The notes beneath the pieces were generated by a model. It was given only the letters and a program-made list of their open reading frames with translations. It made no database searches and was not told the DNA's origin. A stretch of 43,859 nucleotides of DNA. Source: a virus. Both the position numbers and the translations under genes were made by a program. The DNA lies in IMG/VR virus record IMGVR_UViG_3300028422_001986, positions 1 to 43,859 of that record; one strand, written 5' to 3'. This document shows positions 1 to 7,244 of the stretch, one piece after another; the first letter of the stretch is position 1; each line of letters begins with the position of its first letter.

Positions 1-3000
1 TCAAAAGGTCAGCGTGACGGTCTTGGATGCGCCCCGACCGACAAGGGCGGAGAGCTGGTAGATACGGATTTCGAGCGTGTCGCCGGGACCGAGCGGCGCG
101 CCCCAGTCGGCGGTCTGCTGGGTCGCGGTGTAGATCGTGCTGTTGGTGGCCGCGCTCAGCACGCGCTTCACGGTCGCACCGTCGAGGATCTCGACCTCGT
201 AAGCCTCCAGTTCCTCGGCCAGCGGCACCTCGAGCCCGCCCCAGCTGTCGGCGGCGAGTGCGCGGGATCGGCGCGTCCAGCGGATGGTCAGGTCCCCGGC
301 CGTGCGCGGTCTGCGCCAAGGCTGCTCGACATGGGCGACCGAGAACGGGCGAAGCCCCACGCCCTCGGGCGTGAAGGCCTGCGCGACGTAGGTCTCGTCG
401 CTGACCGGGCGGCTCGCGGGGCCGATGCGCCAGTTCCACGGAATGCCGAGATCGGCCTCGGCGATCGGCAGCGATGCCAGCGCTGCGTCGAGTACCACGA
501 CCCGCGCACCAGAAGGCGCCGGATTGCCCATGGCGCCCTCGGTGCCGCGCTGGCCGCGCAGGAGTCGGGTCAGGCGATACCGGCCAGGGGCGATCAGTTC
601 GGCCGCGCCCGCCTGCACGACCTCCCAGACGCCGGGCGCGCTCTCGATGGCGATGGCATTGGCGCCGCCGAACAGGGTCAAATCGGTGACGCTTTCCAGC
701 GTGCCGGTCAGCAGATCGACCACCAGCGCGTTGCCGAGATCGAAGCGCGAGGTCGGCCCGGCGTAGAAGTCCGAGACCAGCGTGCCGATCCGGGCGCGTG
801 TGACAAACGTGGTCAGCAGGTCGAAGCCGTCCGTCGATGGGCTTCGATAAACCGCGATCTCGCCGGGCCAAGGCACCGCATGCGCCGCCGCGAAGGGCCG
901 ATGCGCGGCCTGATCTTCGGTCAGCTGCGGCAGATCGAGAAGGACCGCGTCCGGCGCGCCGAAGACGACGGCCTGAGACAGCGCCGAGGGTCGCGGAGCC
1001 CCGGGCGGCAGATCGTATGCCTCTCGGTCCTGGCGCACTGCCTCGATGCCGCGCGCGTCGGCGTCGGCAATCGAGATGAGTCGCATCGGGATGGACCGGC
1101 CGTCATGGGCGAGCACGACGACATCGGTCGGGTCGAGTGCCAGCCGCGAGGGCGGAAGACGGAACGCCGCCGTCTCGCGACCGGTCCAAGCTTCCATCAG
1201 CGCGCGCCGGCAGCGGCGCTCCGCTTCCTCGGGCGGCACGGCCATCGGGAAGCTCTCGGAGGCGATGCGCGTCGTGTCGACGGTGATGCGCCTGGCCTCG
1301 ACCTGAGCCGCTTCGTAATCCTCGTCGGCCCGGGCGACCTGCCACTTCAGGGCCTGCGGCAGTTCGGTCTCCTGGCCGCGCGTCAGTTCCAGCACGTCGC
1401 CCTCGCGGGCTGCGACGAGATCGTCGGGTGTGACGTTTGCCACCGCCGCCCGCCCACGCATGACGAAGCGGATCACGCCCTCGGTCTCGACGGCGTCGAA
1501 GCCGAAGTGGCGCGACAGCGTGGTGATCGAGGCGCGCGGGCTTTCGAGCGCCGTGATTGCGTAGCCCTCGACCGCACCCCAGAGCCCGGTGACGTCGATG
1601 CGATCCTCGGGCAATTCGGCGCGCAGGCAGAGATGGCGGACAAGCGCCGCCAGCGATACCGCGCCGAGCCGCCCGGTCAGCCAGTGGCCCAGACGCCAGT
1701 TGGGGCCATCGGTCCAGACGTCGGTCAGTTCGGGAAAGAACGGATACGGCCGCGCGTCCCAGGTCCAGGCCGCGCATTCCGGCACATCGACCATCCGGTC
1801 GCCGTAGACCGACGAGAGCGGGTTGTTCGTGGCGTCTTTCCAGAACAGATAGGTCGCCTCGAGATAGGCGCGCTGGATGGTATCGTCGCGCCAGCCCCGC
1901 GAGAAATACGGCGTGAAGCTCTCCGAGGACTTCGGGTCGAAGAAGACGTTGGGCTGGTTGGTGCCCCGGTCGATGGCCGGGCAGCCGAGTTCGGTGAAAC
2001 GGATGGGCTTCGATTGCGGCACCCAAGCCGTCGGCGTGCCGCTCTCCGCCCCACCGGGGCGATTATGATGCGGGTTGGTCCACCAGCTGCGCAGATCCTT
2101 GTATCGGAAGACCCATGGCTTGCCCGCCGCACCATCGGTGATCGGCGTCCGGACCTGCGCCGACCGATCCGCCGCCGAAGCATAGAACCAGTCGAAGCCT
2201 TCGCGGCCCGCGATGTTCGCCTGCAGATAGGCCCGGTCGTAGATCGCGGGCCAGCCCTCGGCCGCGTCCACATGCCCGAACCCGTCGCGCCAGTCCGACA
2301 GCGGCATGTAGTTGTCGATGCCGACGAAATTGATGTTGGCATCCGACCAGAGCGGGTCGAGGTGAAAATAGACATCGCCACTGCCGTCGCTGGGATGGTG
2401 CCCGAAGTATTCAGACCAGTCGGCCGCATAGCCGATTTCCGTGCCTGCTCCGAGGATGGTGCGCACATCGCCAGCGAGCGCCTTGAACGCAGTGACGGCG
2501 GGATAGCTGCTGGCACCCGAGCGGATGGTGGTCAGGCCGCGCATCTCCGAGCCGATCAGGAAGGCATCGACTCCGCCCGCCACCACGCAGAGGTGGGCGT
2601 AGTGCAGCATCATCCGGCGCAGACCCCAGTCGCCGGACGGGCCGGTCCAGGAGACGTTGTCGCCCGAGATCGCGAAGTCGGAAGGGTCCGCGCTGCCGAA
2701 GAACGCCGAGACCTGGCTCGACGCCGTAGTCGTCTTGTCCACGCTCCCGGCGTAGCCTGCCGCGGGCGAACAGGTGATCCGGCCGCGCCAGGGAAAAGCG
2801 GGCTGACCGGTCTCGGCGGCGGTGTCGGAATACGGATTCGGCAGCGCGTTGCCGGGCGGGACGTCCATCAGGATGAAGGGATAGAAGGTCACGCGCAGCC
2901 CGCGCGCCTTCATCTCGCGGATCGCCTGCACCACCGCGAAATCGGCGGGCGTGCCGCCATAGACCGGGCGATCCTCGGCGTCGCGGCTGACGAGGAAGGC

Positions 3001-3966
3001 ATTCGCCCGGCTGACGCCATTGACCGACCAGCCGACCGGCGTCGTGGACTTGAACGCAACCTCGACGCCCGGGCGCAGCTTGCAGGAACCCGCGCGCAGG
3101 TCGTCACCAAACCATGCGACTACGAGGCTGACGCTTTCGACGGCCGGCGCCATGGCCTGCAGCCGGTCCAGCGCCACGACCATGTCGGCGGTGTCGGGAA
3201 GCGCGTTCAGGTTTTCGGCCTGCGTCGCGCCGCCCGAGGATTTGCGGATGGCTTGGGTGGCATAGGTGAACTCGCCCGAGGCCGGGATCAGGGTGACGGC
3301 GCGGGTCAGCCCCTCGGCGGTATCGGGGTCGGCGAGTGGCCGGAACACCTCGAAGGAGAGCTGCGGCAGGCGGTTGCCGTAGCTCGAGAGCGGCAGTTCC
3401 TCGAAAACGACATAGGCGGTGCCGCGGTAGGCCGGCGTGTTGGCCGCGCCCATCTTGGCCGAAATGAACGGATCAGCCGCCTGCGCCTCGTCGCCCGGAT
3501 ACCAGCGCCAAGTGACGCCGGAGAGGTCCATCAGCTTGCCGTCGGCCCAGATGCGCCCGATGCCGGTGATCGGGCCCTCGCACAAGGCGACGGCGAAGGA
3601 GGCGTAGTACAGGAACTCGGTCGTCTTGACCTTGCCGCCCCCGCCGCCCTTGCCGCCGCCCTGCGTGGTGGTCTTCGTCTCCTCGCGGAAATCGGTGGCC
3701 CAGATTATGTTTCCGCCGATCCGCATCCGGCCGTAGAGCCGCGGGATCACCGCGCCCTCGGTCGAGGACGTGATGCGCAGGCTGTCGAGCCGCGCGCCTT
3801 CGATCCGCTGCGTCGGCGCGAGCGAGGACACGATCCAGCTGTCGACGACAGAGCCGATGGTGGAACCGATGAAGCCGCCAATGGTCGCGGCGCTGACGCC
3901 GAGGATCGCGCCACCGATCGAACCGCCAATGGCGGCACCGGCGGCGCCGAGAATGAGGGTGGCCAT
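1..3966 (-). CDS. Phage tail hub protein, GTA TIM-barrel-like (host-specificity protein)
   Basis: Encodes 1321 residues, complete, with the TGA at the very left edge of the window. It is the baseplate hub/receptor-side protein at the tail tip, the counterpart of RcGTA g15 and, by position, of lambda J. Residues 1-50 are a glycine/alanine-rich hydrophobic stretch typical of this family. The middle (about 250-750) has the GTA TIM-barrel-like region, with tryptophan/aspartate-rich segments such as GYAADWSEYFG and FVGIDNYMPLSDW. The C-terminal part matches the phage tail_3-type domain. It lies 9 bp downstream of the NlpC/P60 gene and ends the recognisable tail module; fibre genes would be expected beyond the window. 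The family call is confident; the receptor is unknown. Confidence 0.93.
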   Translation of the reverse strand: MATLILGAAGAAIGGSIGGAILGVSAATIGGFIGSTIGSVVDSWIVSSLAPTQRIEGARLDSLRITSSTEGAVIPRLYGRMRIGGNIIWATDFREETKTTTQGGGKGGGGGKVKTTEFLYYASFAVALCEGPITGIGRIWADGKLMDLSGVTWRWYPGDEAQAADPFISAKMGAANTPAYRGTAYVVFEELPLSSYGNRLPQLSFEVFRPLADPDTAEGLTRAVTLIPASGEFTYATQAIRKSSGGATQAENLNALPDTADMVVALDRLQAMAPAVESVSLVVAWFGDDLRAGSCKLRPGVEVAFKSTTPVGWSVNGVSRANAFLVSRDAEDRPVYGGTPADFAVVQAIREMKARGLRVTFYPFILMDVPPGNALPNPYSDTAAETGQPAFPWRGRITCSPAAGYAGSVDKTTTASSQVSAFFGSADPSDFAISGDNVSWTGPSGDWGLRRMMLHYAHLCVVAGGVDAFLIGSEMRGLTTIRSGASSYPAVTAFKALAGDVRTILGAGTEIGYAADWSEYFGHHPSDGSGDVYFHLDPLWSDANINFVGIDNYMPLSDWRDGFGHVDAAEGWPAIYDRAYLQANIAGREGFDWFYASAADRSAQVRTPITDGAAGKPWVFRYKDLRSWWTNPHHNRPGGAESGTPTAWVPQSKPIRFTELGCPAIDRGTNQPNVFFDPKSSESFTPYFSRGWRDDTIQRAYLEATYLFWKDATNNPLSSVYGDRMVDVPECAAWTWDARPYPFFPELTDVWTDGPNWRLGHWLTGRLGAVSLAALVRHLCLRAELPEDRIDVTGLWGAVEGYAITALESPRASITTLSRHFGFDAVETEGVIRFVMRGRAAVANVTPDDLVAAREGDVLELTRGQETELPQALKWQVARADEDYEAAQVEARRITVDTTRIASESFPMAVPPEEAERRCRRALMEAWTGRETAAFRLPPSRLALDPTDVVVLAHDGRSIPMRLISIADADARGIEAVRQDREAYDLPPGAPRPSALSQAVVFGAPDAVLLDLPQLTEDQAAHRPFAAAHAVPWPGEIAVYRSPSTDGFDLLTTFVTRARIGTLVSDFYAGPTSRFDLGNALVVDLLTGTLESVTDLTLFGGANAIAIESAPGVWEVVQAGAAELIAPGRYRLTRLLRGQRGTEGAMGNPAPSGARVVVLDAALASLPIAEADLGIPWNWRIGPASRPVSDETYVAQAFTPEGVGLRPFSVAHVEQPWRRPRTAGDLTIRWTRRSRALAADSWGGLEVPLAEELEAYEVEILDGATVKRVLSAATNSTIYTATQQTADWGAPLGPGDTLEIRIYQLSALVGRGASKTVTLTF

Positions 3967-3975
3967 GTCGGGGTC

Positions 3976-4410
3976 TCAGCGTTGCGGAAACAGAAAGGCG
4001 AAGGCGATGCGCCGCCGCCAGGCTTGGGTCAGAGGCTCCTCGATCACGCCAAGCCGCTCATAGGCGTGGAGGAAGGTGTCGGGCCCGGTCAGGATCGCGA
4101 CATGCTTGGCGATGGCGCGCGGCATCATCCGAAAGAGGACCAGCGCACCGGGACCGGCATCGGCTGAGGCGATCTCCGGCATCATGCGCCGCGCGCCCTC
4201 GGCCAGAACCTCGCGCAGGCCAGTCTCGCCCCAGTCGCGGCTGTAGGGCGGGATCGGGAATGGCTCTGGGCCCACGACTTCGCGCCACACGCCTCGGGCA
4301 AGACCAAGGCAGTCGCAGCCGACGCCCTTGAGGCTCGCCTGGTCGTGATAGGGCGTCCCGAGCCAGGAACGCGCTGCCGAGATAACCTTGTACGGGACGG
4401 CCGACTTCAC
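3976..4410 (-). CDS. NlpC/P60 family tail peptidase (GTA g14-like)
   Basis: A 144-residue cysteine peptidase of the NlpC/P60 fold carried at the tail tip, expected to cleave peptidoglycan stem peptides during DNA entry. The catalytic Cys is in the motif GCDCLGL (Cys34), and the expected histidine is in IAKHVAIL in the second half. Its ATG overlaps the end of the DUF2163 gene by 4 bases, indicating coupled translation. Order DUF2163, NlpC/P60, hub is the same as RcGTA g13-g14-g15. It is not a lysis enzyme; a separate lysozyme is encoded upstream. Confidence 0.93.
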   Translation of the reverse strand: MKSAVPYKVISAARSWLGTPYHDQASLKGVGCDCLGLARGVWREVVGPEPFPIPPYSRDWGETGLREVLAEGARRMMPEIASADAGPGALVLFRMMPRAIAKHVAILTGPDTFLHAYERLGVIEEPLTQAWRRRIAFAFLFPQR

Positions 4411-5291
4411 AGCACACCACCATCATGGCCGCCATCCTTGGTGGCGTAGCGCAGAACGGCGTCCTGGCCGGGGATATGCGGGAAGCCGCGGAAGTTGGCG
4501 GTGTTGGCAAACTTCGCGCCGCAGGTCTCGATCCGCTTGTCGCAGCCCGCGCGGATGGTGAACGCGTCGCCCTCGGCGATCGCGCGCACCGGCGCTTCAA
4601 GCAGGGTCAGCACGGCGATGCCGTCCGTGACGTCATGGCCCAGCACCTCGGTGCGCCGCCCTGCGTTCGCGCCGCTCGTCCAGTCCAGCGTGCCGAACGT
4701 GAACCAGCCAGCGTCGAAGCCGCCTAGACCGGAGGCAGTGAAAGCCCGGTCCCGCAGGAGATCGACGACGGCGCCCGTGCCCTTGAAGGCGGGGCTCTCC
4801 AGATCGACGCCGCAGTGGGCATCGCCGAGTGCCGCGTCGCAGGTCGCCTGGAAGGTCCGCCCGACCGTCTGGCCCAGCACGTGCGCGAGCGAGCGGACCT
4901 CCGCGACGAAGGCCAGCCGCCCGCGCCGGATCTGGCCAATGGCGCCGCGCCGCATCAGAACGCGCTGGCCGGTATCGGCCCAGTTCACGCGCCAGACCTC
5001 GACCGCCGCGTTGTCCCAGCGGCCATCGAGGATATCGGTCTCGGTAATGCGGTCCGAGGTCAGCACGCCTTCGGCGTCCTGCGCATCGACGGACAGGTCC
5101 GAGCCGGAGCGCACCTCGGACGCCGTTAGCCCGCTCTCGGGCTCGAAATCGGTGCCGTCGAAGTTCACCGTGCGGTCGTGGTCAGTGAAGCCGAAGGTGA
5201 CGCCGTCAGCCCGGGCGATCCGCCAGCACCAAGCGAGCGTCGTCGTGCCCTCGTCGAGATGGGCTTGCAGAGCGGGCGAGAGGGATTTCAC
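4407..5291 (-). CDS. DUF2163 tail protein (GTA g13-like hub)
   Basis: A 294-residue DUF2163 / phage BR0599-type protein, the baseplate hub counterpart of RcGTA g13. Recognisable features are the N-terminal LAWCWRIARADGVTFGFTDH and DGTDFEPESGLTASE segments and a C-terminal cysteine-containing part (ATCDAALGDAHCGVD, CDKRIETCGAKF) typical of the BR0599 region. I chose the GTG at 5291, just before KSLSPALQAHL, because the open frame upstream (to 5555) reads as a shadow of the small membrane gene. That GTG overlaps the stop of the upstream gene (5288-5290). Strongly supported by family and by order. Confidence 0.9.
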   Translation of the reverse strand: MKSLSPALQAHLDEGTTTLAWCWRIARADGVTFGFTDHDRTVNFDGTDFEPESGLTASEVRSGSDLSVDAQDAEGVLTSDRITETDILDGRWDNAAVEVWRVNWADTGQRVLMRRGAIGQIRRGRLAFVAEVRSLAHVLGQTVGRTFQATCDAALGDAHCGVDLESPAFKGTGAVVDLLRDRAFTASGLGGFDAGWFTFGTLDWTSGANAGRRTEVLGHDVTDGIAVLTLLEAPVRAIAEGDAFTIRAGCDKRIETCGAKFANTANFRGFPHIPGQDAVLRYATKDGGHDGGVL

Positions 5292-5497
5292 TTCCGCCCC
5301 CAGCCGCGAAGCAACGCCAGAGAGGCCAGTGCGGACGAGACCACACCACCGCCAGCCCCGGTCAGGGCATAGAGATTGAAGGGCCTCAGGTCGAAGGTGC
5401 CGGTCGCCAGATCGAAATCCGCCAGCCCGGCCATCGCCAGACCAGAGGCCGCCAGACAGGCAAGGTAGATCAGCCCACGCGCGAGGTTCCAGTTCAT
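5288..5497 (-). CDS. Small two-helix membrane protein of the lysis cassette
   Basis: A 69-residue protein starting MNWNLARGLIYLACLAAS. Two hydrophobic segments (about 5-24 and 42-62) are separated by a short acidic/polar loop, and the C-terminus is basic (RGWGRK). The start at 5497 has a good AGGAAA site, and its ATG overlaps the lysozyme TGA (ATGA). Size, topology and position directly after the lysozyme suggest a holin or antiholin-like role; this is inference, because no holin family is recognisable from sequence. A further upstream start (5542) would only add a non-hydrophobic leader overlapping the lysozyme. Confidence 0.72.
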   Translation of the reverse strand: MNWNLARGLIYLACLAASGLAMAGLADFDLATGTFDLRPFNLYALTGAGGGVVSSALASLALLRGWGRK

Positions 5498-6138
5498 GAT
5501 GTTGCCTTTCCTGTGAAATGGTCCAAAAGCCTCCGCCACCAAGACGGGGCGACAACGGATTGCGTCGGCACCGGCGCGCTTGCGGGGCGCAGCAGCGCCA
5601 GCGCCTCGCCCTCGGTCAGGCGCCGGATCGGTCGCGAGAAATCGACGCGGCCGTTGCGGTCGACCGACCAGACGGGGATGGTTCCGGCGGGATAGCGGCC
5701 CGTGACGAAGAGGTCGCGCTCAGCCTCGCGGCGCGGGCGGATCGCGGCGGGCTTGAGCCAGCCCATGAAAGCCGCTGCGGCTGCGGCTTTGTCGCCCGCG
5801 TTCAGGTGCCAGGTGAGCGCTGCCTTGGCGATGCCGCCGGTGTTGTAATGGAAGGACAACAGCGCATCGAACTCGTGCGGCTCAAGCGGCACCTTCACAG
5901 CGCGCAGGACGGCAGCCTCGTAGCGCGCGAGGTCGGCCCGGAAGACCCGGAACGCCTCGCGGATCCCGGCATCGAGATCGGCGGGCATGCCGCGCGGCAT
6001 CGTGGCGGGATCGGGTGCCCCGGCGGCAGCCGTGTGGCCGATGCCGAAGGTCCAGACCTGTTTAACATCACGGTAAGGTCCGGGCACGATGCCTTCGTGC
6101 CGGACGAGGGCCAGAAGCCCACGGTCGGTCATCTGCAT
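5494..6138 (-). CDS. Phage lysozyme, T4-type (GH24)
   Basis: A 214-residue endolysin that hydrolyses the MurNAc-GlcNAc bond of peptidoglycan. The catalytic triad has the exact T4 lysozyme spacing: Glu15 in RHEG, Asp24 in PYRD and Thr30 in VWT, i.e. E, +9 D, +15 T as in T4 E11/D20/T26, followed by GIGHT. The GH24 domain ends about residue 150; a C-terminal extension (about 150-214) ends in a tryptophan/basic segment. No signal peptide, so it needs a holin. Start chosen at the ATG (6138) with GGGGTG 8 nt upstream; the GTG at 6147 would overlap the preceding stop as GTGA and is the alternative. It lies inside the tail operon. Confidence 0.92.
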   Translation of the reverse strand: MQMTDRGLLALVRHEGIVPGPYRDVKQVWTFGIGHTAAAGAPDPATMPRGMPADLDAGIREAFRVFRADLARYEAAVLRAVKVPLEPHEFDALLSFHYNTGGIAKAALTWHLNAGDKAAAAAAFMGWLKPAAIRPRREAERDLFVTGRYPAGTIPVWSVDRNGRVDFSRPIRRLTEGEALALLRPASAPVPTQSVVAPSWWRRLLDHFTGKATS

Positions 6139-6143
6139 GGAAA

Positions 6144-6275
6144 TCACCCCAGCAGCGAGAGGATCAGGATCAGCGCGGCGATGGCGATGCCGATGCCCAG
6201 GCGGTGGCGGAAGGCCTGGCCGGGATCGGACGGATCGCAGCGTAGGGAGCGCGCGAGGCGAATAAGGTCATGCAT
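6144..6275 (-). CDS. 43-residue single-helix membrane protein
   Basis: A small open frame of 43 residues, MHDLIRLARS at the start and ending in a C-terminal hydrophobic run of about 20 residues (GIGIAIAALILILSLLG). Its ATG overlaps the end of the holin-like gene (stop 6268-6270) and its stop abuts the lysozyme start region, so it fits exactly into the translationally coupled lysis cassette. The basic N-terminal half (RHR before the helix) predicts a cytoplasmic N-terminus. Could be a spanin-, holin- or pinholin-like accessory. No family recognised; real coding is supported by position and membrane-helix composition only. Confidence 0.6.
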   Translation of the reverse strand: MHDLIRLARSLRCDPSDPGQAFRHRLGIGIAIAALILILSLLG

Positions 6276-6618
6276 CGCCATCGCCTTTCCCGGCATGGCG
6301 CAGGCGGGCGAGCAGCACTTCGATGAAGGCGGGACCGAAGACGCCGACCAGATACGCGGCCGATCCGGCCGCGCCCCCGGCCGGGATCGCCTCGGGCGGC
6401 AGGCTGAGCCAGCGGGTGATGACGGCCATGGAGAGGCTACCCATCCCGGCCGCGATCAGACCGCCGAGCAGGATGTGGCGCAGCGCGTCGCGCAGCAGCA
6501 TTTTCGTCGTCAGCGCGTTGGTCGCACCGCCGAGCGCGCCCCAGGCGGCGAGGATCACGGCGGTGGAGGCGAGCAACTCCTTCAGCGCCGCCGCCAGAAA
6601 TCCGGTTTCGTCGTTCAT
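6268..6618 (-). CDS. Putative holin (three-helix membrane protein)
   Basis: A 116-residue protein with three predicted membrane segments (about 12-34, 46-70 and 82-105) and a charged C-terminal tail (RLRHAGKGDGDA), matching class I holin size and topology. It sits between the DUF2460 tail gene (4-base overlap at 6615-6618) and the small membrane protein plus lysozyme. A holin would form inner-membrane lesions to release the signal-less lysozyme. The call rests on topology and position; I do not recognise a specific holin Pfam family. Confidence 0.65.
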   Translation of the reverse strand: MNDETGFLAAALKELLASTAVILAAWGALGGATNALTTKMLLRDALRHILLGGLIAAGMGSLSMAVITRWLSLPPEAIPAGGAAGSAAYLVGVFGPAFIEVLLARLRHAGKGDGDA

Positions 6619-7241
6619 CGTCGGATCTCCAGAAGCGGGATGGAGGTGATGGAGCCCAGCCGCTCGAGGTCAAGCGTCACGTCGAGCACGTCCGTGTCAA
6701 AGCGGACCGGGACATCGAACTCGAAGCCCGCGGTGACGGTGACGCCGGAACCCGGCGCTGCGGCGAAGGTGATGACGCCGGTCGTGGTATCGACGGACCA
6801 GCCAGAGAGTTGCTCGACCCCGCCGAGGGCGATGCGCACGGTGTCAGCGACCGGCTTGGCGATGGTCCGCACCCACGACTGGCTGCCCGAGGCGTAGCGC
6901 TTCACCAGTTGGAAGGTGGTCGTCGCGCCAACGCCGGTGCCGATCGCCTGATCGGTGGGCGAAGGCGTGCCCGAGGGAAGGCAGGATTTGTGATCGCCCC
7001 AGTCCTTGAACCGGAAGCCATGGAGGCGACCGTTCCGCGCCTCGAAGAAGGCCACGACCGCCGCCAGATCGTCGGCGCGGCGGATGCCGTAGGCGACGTC
7101 ATAGCGGCGGCGGGAGTTCGCCCAGCTGGCGTTCCTCTCCTCGTCACCCGAGGCCAGCTCGACGATCTGCGTGCGCCGCTCCGGCCCGCCGCGCGCGCCT
7201 CGGCTGATGTTGTCCGGGAACCGGACCTCATGGAACGCCAT
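6615..7241 (-). CDS. DUF2460 distal tail protein (GTA g12-like)
   Basis: A 208-residue DUF2460 (TIGR02217-type) protein, counterpart of RcGTA g12, the distal tail protein linking the tail tube to the baseplate. The family signature is clear: N-terminal AFHEVRFPDNISRGARGGPE, then the aromatic-rich ARNGRLHGFRFKDWGDHKS segment, and C-terminal beta-rich sequence ending FDVPVRFDTDVLDVTLD. It starts 3 bases after the tape measure gene stop and overlaps the holin-like gene by 4 bases. The following GTA-order gene (DUF2163) is displaced by the inserted lysis genes. Confidence 0.93.
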   Translation of the reverse strand: MAFHEVRFPDNISRGARGGPERRTQIVELASGDEERNASWANSRRRYDVAYGIRRADDLAAVVAFFEARNGRLHGFRFKDWGDHKSCLPSGTPSPTDQAIGTGVGATTTFQLVKRYASGSQSWVRTIAKPVADTVRIALGGVEQLSGWSVDTTTGVITFAAAPGSGVTVTAGFEFDVPVRFDTDVLDVTLDLERLGSITSIPLLEIRR

Positions 7242-7244
7242 GGC

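Noticed and set aside
331-4167. Plus-strand open frame of 1278 codons opposite the tail hub gene
   Set aside because: Arg/Asp/His-rich composition typical of an antisense frame in high-GC DNA, no recognisable domain; the minus-strand hub gene explains the region.
5292-5555. N-terminal extension of the DUF2163 gene
   Set aside because: Reads as a shadow of the small membrane gene; the family's normal start is the GTG at 5291.
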